A stretch of 64,000 nucleotides of DNA from Linepithema humile (Eukaryota; Arthropoda; Insecta; Hymenoptera; Formicidae), in the NCBI RefSeq assembly GCF_040581485.1, contig NC_090128.1, forward strand, positions 4,216,001-4,280,000, read 5' to 3'. The notes beneath the pieces are model-generated. The model was given only the letters and a program-made list of their open reading frames with translations. It ran no database searches and was not told where the DNA came from. Below, one piece after another: positions 22,401 to 32,900 of the stretch (positions are counted from its first letter, which is position 1; each line of letters begins with the position of its first letter). Made by a program: the position numbers and the translations under genes.

Positions 22401-23939
22401 ATCGAATCCAGAAACAAGTAAAATCCTTAATTATTACTGAAAGAAAAGTCTATATAATTTGCTACAATAAAATAATAACATTTTATGTTTGCCAGCTGAG
22501 AAAAATGTGCTTCGACCATTGAATCAGAATCAACTGTCTAACGGAAGTATGCACAGAGATCGCGTCGGCAAATGTTGCCCGAATTTCTCGCCGTTAGTTC
22601 CGAGAAATAATTTGCAGTATCCTTTGATAAAGTGCACCGCACGTTTCAAACGCAGTTACATAGAGCTCGACGACGAGATGATATCAGTGATTACAGATGT
22701 GGAAGGTATACATTGAAACTTATACATTTGAAATATTTATCTTGTTCTTGCAAAATCGATTTGCAATATTTTAATTGTGTGGAAATTAATTTTAACTAAG
22801 AAATTTCAATTCAATTTTATTTTGTATCATAATTGCAAATGTGTCTACAGACGAAGAGACGGGAGGATATGTGGGTTATCAATGTGTACTTCCAATGCTT
22901 GTGCACGGTTCTGGATACGTTCAAATGCAGATGATCAACAATAGTAAAGCAGAAAAATTGGTATGTATTATTTTGGAACTTTTTAAATATACGTGTAACT
23001 CTTTACATCTTTCAATCTTTATAAAGAATTGACCGTAATTTATATAATTATGCCTTCATAAATTATGTTCAAGTTTCTTAAGCATAATAAGATATGAATA
23101 AATTTCTGATACAAATGAAAAACTTTCGTTGTAAATAAAATATAAATATATTTCTGACATGACAAAAAAAACTTTCAGATAGTGCCATGCGTTTCCATAA
23201 CTCAGTTGAGTTTTGATATTGAGACTTTCTCTCACCACGTAGCGGATTGGATCTGCGCGAGATTCAAGAAAAAGTATTGGCACTGCAGTGACTACGATAT
23301 AGAAATAATCGACGTATGTGCGCTTACCGGCGACATTATATGTTTGCACATAATGAAGATTCAAGCAAGCGAGTTATATAGCCAAACGCAATGGTAAGCA
23401 CACTTTATTCTTTTATCTTATATAGATTACATTCTAATTGTGATGCCTTTGTAGTACTTTAAGCAAATTATTATATCTTTAACATATCACAACTCTTAAT
23501 GTTCTTGAAAGAATCACAAAAAATTAACGTTTGCAGCCCGCAAGAGAGAAAACAATATGAGGTCGGATGCAAATTCACGTGGAATATTGACACGAGCCAG
23601 TATAGAATAACAGACGTACTGCCGATGGAAGAAGTCAAGCCAGATTCCTGGAAACAGGCTCTTATTAACATACCGAATTTTTCCACCCAATTATGGAATC
23701 CGACGCGTCGTTTGGCCACGCAGCTGCGAGAAAAGAGTCAGCAACCGTACGCGCACACTGTGCGTTTCCTTCACAACGAGCTGAGCTTAGCAGGTCAGTA
23801 TTTCGCGACTCATTTATTTTCAAAGGCAAACGCATACATAATATTAATTGCAGGCGAGACTATAACCAAGCTCACCGATTTGGACAATCTGGTGCAGTTT
23901 TATATGACGCCAATACCGAATGACGCCTTAATAGAATGA
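19485..23939 (+). CDS. DCAF15: DCAF15, DDB1- and CUL4-associated factor
   Basis: Ten exons with consistent phase: 19485-19646, 20025-20143, 20390-20662, 20734-20855, 20945-22417, 22496-22705, 22851-22960, 23179-23393, 23537-23793 and 23854-23939, giving 1008 residues. The N-terminal half matches DCAF15 in the LEAGHVVMGLTQCGQFLLTYT segment, LHWWAF, CKDC and CLQHGLTVHTTYEV. The C-terminal half matches in WHCSDYDIEIIDVCA and WNIDTSQY. Human DCAF15 is 600 residues; the excess here is a low-complexity Ser/Pro/acidic insert in the 1473-nt exon 5 (roughly residues 260-700). DCAF15 is a substrate receptor of the CRL4 ubiquitin ligase in the nucleus and is the target of aryl-sulfonamide degraders in human. 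The start codon lies in good context after AAAA. The last exons are divergent, so the exact C-terminus is less certain. Confidence 0.9.
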
Positions 23940-24934
23940 AGAAAACGCATTAACCATTGCAAACTTCATTGCAAACAATAATTTATTTATTAATACAAAC
24001 ACCATCGTTTTTATCGATTCGCCAAATCGCGGCATTGTAATGTATAGAAATGTATTCCACATTGCTTACAAGTGAGAAGGAGAGTATTCGAGCATAAATA
24101 ATGAATACGAGAAGAGGTATTATAAGCCATATAGGATTCTAACTACACCTCTTCCGATGATGTCGAGCATAACTGTTGAGTGCGATGTGACTTGTTCATA
24201 ATTTAGAAACATAGACTAAAGGTACTAATTAATGATACAACGAAGCTCTCACAAGCATTATACTCCAATTTGTAAAATTTATCAGTGCTGTATATTATAT
24301 ATTGACTATCTACGCTATCATGGTAACTATTGTACTTTGGTAACTAGTAGATATAGACGACTAAACTGATTGTCAATAAATATATGATATAATGTTTCCA
24401 ACTGAGCGCGAGAGAAGGGAATGGCGATAACAGGTTCGATACTTGGTCCCCAAAATTAATATATTGATGATCTAAATATCTAAAAAAAAAAAAAATCCCG
24501 GAGAGTGTTTCTTGTACAGGATACACTGAAACTTGCCCCACATTCATGTAGCGTACATGTAGGACCAAAATGCGTTATACTTAATTTTTTCACATTATCA
24601 CAAGATTGTATTGTATCATAAAGGCAAATTTTCTGCGTAGAGTTTTGATATTAGAGTATTATGCGCAATATGTACATAGACGCGCGACTTTTATTATCGT
24701 CAAATGTATCCGTTGCGATTCACAATTATTAAGTAATCTCGAGATTCCAAAACCACGATTCGACTTTGAAAGCGATGATATTCAAGCTGATGGTAGAGAT
24801 TGTTCTTTAGGTTGCAATAACTTGCAAATAAACTTTGTGTCATTATTTGATAGAGATTCTCTTGTGTGGCGTGTTATTATCTTCATATAACGAACACTTA
24901 TTCTATAATTCCTAAATAGCGATAGATCATCAGT
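23940..24934. other. Convergent 3' spacer between DCAF15 and the sorting nexin
   Basis: A 995-bp AT-rich spacer that should contain the 3' UTRs of both convergent genes. A 94-codon plus-strand ORF at 24606-24890 has no recognisable domain. An A-run is at 24481-24495. No repeat with clear boundaries was seen. Confidence 0.5.
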
Positions 24935-27264
24935 TCAAACGGGTATCTTAACGGGCGGTCCTACGTTAACGTCAGATCCGATTCCGTCCAATTTAAACCC
25001 GGCGAGAATATCTTCCCATGCATTCATGCACTGCTGATAATGTCTGATATGTCGATCCGCCATCGTGATCAGCATGTTCTTCAGATCCTGCTGCTTCTCT
25101 ACATTCCACCTCTGTATGTCGCTTCGCAGATTTTCGTTCGCGCATTCCATGCGATCCTGCAATATTTCCGCTTGCTTGGCTAACCGCGGAATCGTCTGAC
25201 CAAGTCGCTCTAATTTTTCGTCGCGAGATTCCGCTTTCCATAGAGATCCACCCCAGCTTTGTGCGGGAATCGTGCAGCTCGTATTTCCTATCAACTGTGC
25301 GAATTAAAAATGTAATTGCCTTTTTGTTGTATCAAATGTGATAATGTGAATGATGTTGATTAATCTCTTTAGAAATATGAAATTTTACTCAGAATATTAA
25401 CACAACATGTGATAAGCGTAACATTTATCACAAAAAATTATTAGTCATTATTTATAAAAAAAATTATTTTATTTAGGAATATATTATATTATGTTTTTTA
25501 ATTAATTTGACTCTGAAGAGATTAAAAAACAAAAATATACGAAGCTAGTACCTGATCCTTTTCCATTCTCTTCTTTGCTAATACATCAACCGTTATCTCA
25601 TATTCAATCTGCATCGAGTCACGCCGGCACAATGCGTTCTTAACAGCTTCTATATATGAAACGTACTCGCGTTCGTCATTAGGAACGTTTTCCAAAAGTT
25701 TCTTATGAGCCACTGCATTTGTTTCTACCGCTTTAGCGATTGCCAATAAAATTGATTCAAGTTCCGGTTCTGAGCTTGCCCACAACGTGAATATGGGATG
25801 CAATTGATGAAGCTCCAATAAATAATCTGTAACATTACAATGTATAATATGATGTTCTCAGTTACAAGCTATTTTATTATAATTATATTGTATTTATATA
25901 AGAAAGATTTCTGTACATACCTTGCCTTTCTTTATGTATACGATGATTGATCTTATCTATAGCCGACAGTTTTTCACTCAATGCTGTACAATAATCCCGT
26001 ATCTGTTCAAATTCCAAATGACGCTGTTTCATCGTGTATGTACTTGCCATGTTTTGCAAAGAATCGGTCATTTTCCCGAGCACATTGCCGCGGTTTTTGC
26101 GATGAGTGAGAAATTCCTGAATAAGGATTAATTTAAATAAATCTGATGTATAATATTACTAACACCTTAATATTATTGTAGATCACTTACTGCAGGTTTT
26201 GTTGTGAGAAAGATGTGGAGATTCTTGTCGCAACTGAGAATAGGATGATTCACCACTCTGTTCAAGAATATATACAAAAGCTTCATTCGAGCTATGACAA
26301 ATTCCTTGGAATATCGATCGAGTTGAGCAAGCAATGTATGCTTGCCTGGCATTGGCTGTAACGAAAAATTGGTAAGTAATTTTTTTAATTTTATATCAAT
26401 CCAAATATTATTTTAATTAAATTAATTATTTCTTTCGTAGTTTTAATTTATCCCTCTTATATATATTTTTTTTACACATTAACAGTAGTGATAAAAACTT
26501 ACTGGTATAATATGAGTTGGATAAGTATCCACCAACTTCTGACGCAGCCAAATAAAATCATTGTAGCGCCTGCGAACCACATATTCTGCTTCTTCAAACT
26601 CTGGACGTGTAGTCTGTAGATTTATTTAATTGATACAAATTGTTTTGCAATTAAAATCACATTTTGATAACATGACTATACTTACTCTAGTTGTTATACG
26701 GAATGTAATATAAGTCTCCAAAGTTTCCAGATGCTTTTGTGGATTATCCACTTTTACTTGTAAGTCTCGCGAATCCATCTGAAAGTCTGATATCTCTTGA
26801 TCCGGAAGAGTAGAGAAGCTATCGATAGAAGGAGAGGCAATCTACAAAACAGTAAAAGTTCCTCAATACTTGTCAATCAATTATGAATAATCGGTTCTAT
26901 GGAATTCATCACTTTAACTCTATCATATAGCTTTTACTACCAAAATTTATACAAATATATGAATCATATGTTTGAAGTTTATTGCATTACACATGTTATA
27001 ATTCTAATTTAATTAATCTAATGGCAATAGACAATATAAGACATTAGCATAAGGGGTGATCAAAGTGGATCCCAGGTTATGTTATATTCATACCACGGAT
27101 CCCTCAATGGAGGTGCTGCAGTTGGAGAGAAAATCGACATCGCGACTGTCCTGCTTCACTATCCCGCCCGTCGCCATGGAGCTTATTTCCAAGATCGCCG
27201 AATCTTCGGCGCTCTTTTCACCTCCTAAATTTTCCACCTCTGACGTTTCCGAAGAAGTCATCAT
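24935..27264 (-). CDS. Sorting nexin, SNX7/SNX30 type (PX-BAR)
   Basis: Seven minus-strand exons: 27094-27264, 26686-26841, 26503-26613, 26191-26355, 25921-26116, 25552-25826 and 24935-25294, giving 477 residues. The acidic, Ser-rich N-terminus (MMTSSETSEVE) precedes a PX domain with ITFRITT, the phosphoinositide-binding RRRYNDF and the PPMPGK loop. A BAR-type helical region follows (LEFEQIRDYCTALSEKL; KAVETNAVAHKKLLENV; ANENLRSDIQRWNVEKQQDLKNM in part), ending with HIRHYQQCMNAWEDIL. This end resembles SNX7 and SNX30 more than SNX4. SNX4 pairs with SNX7 or SNX30 for endosome-to-recycling and autophagy traffic. A GTG-led extension upstream was ignored in favour of the first ATG. The SNX7 versus SNX30 split cannot be made by eye. 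Confidence 0.88.
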
Positions 27265-28000
27265 TTTTTTGACAGTTGGACAACACACCGATAACGCTAG
27301 CCGCCTTCACTACACTGCAAACAGCTGCGCGCAATCCTGCGCAGCTTCTTATCCTGCGCGAGCAATGGTGAATTTTTGCACGAGGGAAGGGAGTATTCGC
27401 TACTACAAATTTTACTTATAATTTTTAATAATATACATATATTATGTAATAATAATATTATATTCGTATTATATCAGCATTTGATTACTTTTAATTTTTA
27501 AGAGTATTTTAGATGAAAGAGAAAGACATTCTTGTAATTTTGATAATTAATTTTCTATGCTATAAAAATACATAAAAAAGTATACATTCTATGCCGATTA
27601 CCGTGCTCGTAAGGATATACTGCAGATCTTTTTCGTGTGATTATATTCTTGAAAATTAAGCAATTAAATTAAATTACATGGATTTTTATTTCTATTTGAA
27701 ATAGAAAGTCTTTCAGAATCGATTTTACTTTCTGACTCCATACATTTATCCGCTACTGCAAATGAGACGGCGCACGCGATAATCACATCGATCATCGATT
27801 CAAAATGCTACCAACTTCTTACTGATAGAAAGTCCAATTGACCCATTTTCCGGATAAAACATGACATATTAGAGATAATAATTCATTTAAGTTGTATGAT
27901 ATTTTTGAGATAAGTGATCGATTTGGCAAACGATCAAACGTCATTTTCACAAATTTACATTTTTGAATTTTAATTTGTTATTGCATTAAAGCGTAAGACA
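27265..28000. promoter_or_regulatory. Divergent upstream region of the sorting nexin and the unknown ORF
   Basis: A 736-bp head-to-head spacer. The part near the sorting nexin (27290-27400) is more GC-rich and probably holds its 5' UTR and promoter. The rest is AT-rich, and no clear core promoter motif was identified. Confidence 0.4.
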
Positions 28001-28007
28001 ATGGCGA

Positions 28008-28319
28008 ATGACATTACGTGCGAAAATCGACGGCGATCTGCAATTGTTAACGCCGGGAGCGATGATGATCATCACGCAGCGTCTCGCAGATACGGAAAAT
28101 ATTTTTGAATATCCCGTGGAAACGGTATCTCTGGAAACCGCCGACAGAATTTGCCGCGAGTTCGAAAATTCGAAAGTGTCGATAGAAAAGAACAATTCGG
28201 CGCAAAGCAAATCTAGCAGTCTTTTCACAGCCTGTGAAAATTTCATTTGTAATGATGGACGAATGCTGGTCAGAAATGCCTTGCTATTATTTTCTAAGGA
28301 ATCAACAATTGTTGCGTAA
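28008..28319 (+). CDS. Unrecognised 103-residue ORF, possibly a first exon
   Basis: The ORF starts MTLRAKIDGDLQLLTPGAMM and ends LLLFSKESTIVA. GC content and codon use rise sharply inside it compared with its flanks, as in the real exons here. I do not recognise the family. Its last codons overlap a strong splice donor: the sequence GC/GTAAGT gives a stop (TAA) if unspliced, so this may instead be the first exon of a longer gene whose later exons I could not find before 29.5 kb. An ATG 7 bp upstream (28001) in better context opens a different frame of 35 codons that overlaps this start, so the translation start is ambiguous. Confidence 0.45.
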   Translation: MTLRAKIDGDLQLLTPGAMMIITQRLADTENIFEYPVETVSLETADRICREFENSKVSIEKNNSAQSKSSSLFTACENFICNDGRMLVRNALLLFSKESTIVA

Positions 28320-29984
28320 GTGAATATTCTTAAAATATTAATAATCTTATAATAAATCTTACAATAAACCTTGGCGTTGTACTTTGCAACCAGCATTTAA
28401 CTTTTATGAGATTATTTACTTTGCTAGATTGCTTTGAAAAAAATAATAGAAAATAACATAAAATTTTTAAAACAAACATAGAATTTTTTAATTTATGTCT
28501 ATTAATATAAAAAGTCTAAAATTATTTAATCAAAAGTTAAGCTATTTTTGTGTTTAATTTTCTATGCAAATTAGAGTGATTGTTGAAGTGGCTGATAAAT
28601 AATATTAGCAATTTAAATTGATTGTATTACTTTAGAAACCAACGCTTTTTTTGCGTTAAAATTATGTGTATATATTGAAATAGGAATTTTAATTTCCAAT
28701 CTATATATTCGATTGAAATTCTTTAAGTTTTGGCGCATTTTTAAAAATATTTATTACTATTTTAAATTAAAATTATATAACTATTTGAAATATAAAAATT
28801 AAAATTTAGTTAAAATAGGAAAAGGGAATTTCAGACGCTGATTACGTTACTAGCACATCAGCATGCGAGTGCTGCGCTTTATTGCGCGCGCCATGCATGG
28901 AGCCGAAAAACCGCATTATGACACGCGCTTTCCATCGACGTAAGCAACGTTCGAAAAGAATTCGTACATTATTGTGTTGTTTTTAATGGCAATAGTTTTG
29001 TACAGAAGTTATTGCAATTGCATCTTATTGCAATTACTTTTATAAATTGCACGAAGTTTTTGCAATACGCCTTTCTGTGGCGCGAATTTCGAAATATATA
29101 TATTTTAAAATCTTTACAAACCTTTTTGTACGGTAAGTAGTTAAAGAGTTTTTTAATTTTTAAAGAAAATTTCAATATATTAATTTATATTATGATAATT
29201 ACAATAAAATTATTTTAAAATTAGTACTAAAGATAAAAAATGATATTTTAGTTTATAAACAACTATTGAAATTATTTTATGCTGACGTAATTTTTTGTGA
29301 GCCAATAATGTTTTATAAATCTTTTTGCAGTTATGGAGATTTATCATATGTAATATGTATAATATGTATAATGTATGTTTCATTAAGCGGTAATTTATAC
29401 GTTATATTTTTCAATAATTTATAAGTTATATTTATAAAAACAATTTATATTTATTTAAGCTTTAAATTATTTAACGCATATCAAATAAGTGTGATAAGAG
29501 AAGTGAAATGAAATTAATGCAAATCAGCTGGAACGACGTGGTGAGAATAATCTTGTCCGCAACGGAAGTTCAGTGGCACCGTAAATGTCACTTACGGCCC
29601 TGATCGTGACGCGGTCAGTGATGCCGTAGCCAAGGCGACCGTAGTAGCAGACAAGCAACACTACTCCGGCCAGCCGTCCACAACAAAGTATAGAGGTTCG
29701 TCGGAGTGTGTCGCTCCGCTCTTTTCGCGCTTTGTGCCGGTGCCGTGCGAGCGAGCGCGTGAGCCCTACAAGCTGATCGCGGACGCGCGGTTTCCTGGGT
29801 GACAGGCCGCTACCGCCTTCGAGACCGAGGGAGCGACGAACACGAGCGAAAGAAAAGGAGTGCGCGTGGAAGAGAGAGGGAGAGAGATAGAGCGCGCCCG
29901 CTCGACGACGACGACGACGGGGGGACACGTCGTTCGGCCGCGCAAGTGCGCCCGGGCGCCGTTGCGTTCGTGCACACGCCATTC
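28320..29984. other. AT-rich spacer leading to the CpG-rich RFX first exon
   Basis: 28320-28830 and 28950-29520 are very AT-rich with no coding signal. A short GC-rich patch lies at 28834-28945, between an acceptor-like TTTCAG and a donor-like GTAAGC, but it has stops in the frame continuing from the upstream ORF. From about 29550 to 29990 the sequence is CpG-rich with AGAGAG and GACGACGAC runs, as expected for the RFX promoter and 5' UTR. Confidence 0.4.
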
Positions 29985-32900
29985 ATGAAGACAGGTGAGT
30001 GAAAAAGAAATCGGACGGATCCGGTTCGTCTCCGTCATCATCGAATTTTCATGTCCGCCAGGCCGACGGAGACGTCGCCGTTGTCGCTCACCGAACATAC
30101 TCTTAACAGTTTGACACCCTTCTTGGTGCAATTTGCAGGCAGATTTGTAGGGATAAATGATGGAGCAGCTTCTAAGGACTTGTAAATCGTTTATTAGAAT
30201 GTTATGTCTTAGAGTAAGCGTAGAGAATGAAATGCTACTCACTAGATGATGCAAATTTTTGCACAAAGCACATCACATCAAATTTGTTTGCAATGTAAGT
30301 AACGTCTACAGAATATTCTTGGGTAGTGCAATTTATTTTATAGAACTGAACTTATTTAGAATAGTACATATAAAGCCAAAGTCACATACATCACATAAAA
30401 AGATCCGAAACAAATCAGCCATTTGTTTCGGATCTTTTTATGTGATGTAGTTTTATGACTAATAATTTCAATTCTTCGTATGTTATAAACAGCAAATACT
30501 AATCACGCCTTAAAGTAGCTTATAACAGATTGAGACCTTTGCAAATCTCTAGCGCTATAGATTCCCCTAATTTGTATCGCATAAGTGATTCTATTGTAGT
30601 ATCGATGGGGCATCTAATATAGAGAAGCTATATAAGGATTTCCAATTAAGATGGATTTATCAATTACATGAATGTGATCTTTCAACTATGAGCTTAGCTC
30701 ATATCCCCAAACTAATGAGTATATTGATCTTTTCAGCCATTTTTGCTTCAATTTATTTCAAAATTACTTTGTTTGAACGTGTCGAGAATAAAATCTAAGT
30801 AAATAGTATTGTATATTTGTTATAAACTATACTATATTCAATTTTTTGATGATTCACACTTTGATATAATTTTTCTTCTAGCAATATTTGTTATTTGATT
30901 TTGTGCTATCTATTTCTTATCTCTACCATTTTACTTTTCAACATCTGCATAAGTTCTCACCCCATAAGTTTGTCTGACTCCAGGTGCACTGTTATTTCCA
31001 TAGAACATTGGGTTTAAGAAATTTATATTAATATACAGAAAAGTAATTTTGTAGTGGATTTAATATTTTTTTGTCTAAATTACATGAAAAGAAATTGAGT
31101 ATTGGATACATAAATGTATTGTATGGATAAAAAGGAGACTAGAGAACAGAAGTTTTTTCTCCCCATCAGCCATGCATAACAGAGGCCAGGTGCACTTATG
31201 ATATTATGTGTGTAGGTGACTATCATATCAGTCTACCAGCAACATTTGCAGCAAATGCTATATAAGATATCTCTAAGTCTAAAAATAAAATAAATATATT
31301 TAAAAAATATATATATATAATAAATGTTCCAAATGTTTGCTTAGACTGAAGAGTAAATAAGAAAGATATACGAGTTAGAAAATATCAATGATTATCATAG
31401 TATAAAAATGATTATCAAAGTATATATTTTTATTTATTTTTATTCGCATAGCATCATGAGTCTGATCCTTAATTAGGCTCCGCATCAGGGCAAATATTAT
31501 GTTCATTTAGTATTGTGTTCTATATTAATCAGAGCTAATATATCAAACATAGGAAGTATCAGATCTTGTTACACAATTCTCCTAATTAAAGACATGAAAT
31601 AACAATGTTATGATTTTCTTATCAAAATATAACACACACATTCTGTATCTTACAGTGACTAATTATTATATCTTTAACATTAGAACAAAGTAATTTAAAA
31701 AATGATATTTTATGTTTATGATAAAGTTTACAGGGAAAATATGTGTAACAGATGGGGGATGATGTGTTTGTCTTCTCTGATTCTTCTCGATAGAATACGA
31801 TTAGAAGAGAAATGTGTATCGTACTTTATAAGCACGCCCTGGTCCATGTTTAACAAAAAAGAGGGGATGTAGTACTCAGTATAATGCTCTCTAATTGCTT
31901 TCGTGATCTAACCGTCTTCATTGATATGTTCAACCCCCTTAAAGCGAGCCGTGTGTCCAGTCACGCGTGGGTAGCGCGCGTTCTGGGGCACCCCTTACCT
32001 CCTCCCATCCCCCTCCCAACCCCAAGGCGATTTCTTCCCCTTGATACATTGTGTTTGGTACCTGCCACCCCAACAGGTACAACGGTGTCAATACACCATG
32101 ATACACGCGCGTAATAATGGCAGTGACGTGTTTCATTTGTATCGCGAACTCGTTGGGGCTTCCCTTTGATCTGCGGATTATTACATACGCCACACCTGCG
32201 AGGAAGTACGTTATTGAAATATCGCTGCATTATAGGTTAGGATGGTTGCCGGAACGCGGGTGGAATTTTTTAGATATTGTCGTTTCGACGCTGTACTCAA
32301 GCGTGCGAGCTTGAAATTTCGAGAACATCCGCGTACCGGCGGAATCTCTCACATTCTTAACCCGTAATCTTGCTTTAATTATAACTCAATAGTCCTTTCT
32401 ATTTTTTAGCAGCGAATTGATTTATCGACAAATTTGCCACCACTAGCGCTTCAAGATGAATAAAGTTTATTGACTTTTATAGTTTAGTTATGTTGAAAAT
32501 ATTCTTGAGAAGTCTGTTTATAATAAGATTTGAATAATGAGTGTTAGTATATAATAAAGTTATTTTCCTTAGTGGTATAATATGAACAATTTTGACAATT
32601 CTATCACTTATGTGGATTGTACAATATAATATGAGAATAAAATACTTTGTGAAATATAATTATCATGAACAATGCTAGAACAATGTTTCACATTGTAAAT
32701 ATTCTTAGTCTTTATATTTAATAATAAATCCTATATAGTATCTTATTTCATAATGATGAGAAAATATCCTTTTAATGAATTGATGTTGAGTGGAATTGTG
32801 GAGGTACATTGTTCTTAAAGATCTCTGCGCTGAGTCTGGTGGGAAGATGTTATTGATATTTAGTGAGAAAGTATATGTGTATATCTCTGTTATAGACTCG

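Noticed and set aside
24606..24890. 94-codon ORF between DCAF15 and the sorting nexin
   Set aside because: No recognised similarity; it lies where two convergent 3' UTRs are expected and has no splice or start context that stands out.
29524..30266. Minus-strand ORFs of 152 and 166 codons opposite the RFX first exon
   Set aside because: They are open only because of CpG-rich composition, have no recognisable domain, and lie over the RFX 5' region.
31884..32314. ORFs in a CpG-rich patch of RFX intron 1
   Set aside because: Short Pro-rich frames on both strands with no domain; better read as a regulatory patch.
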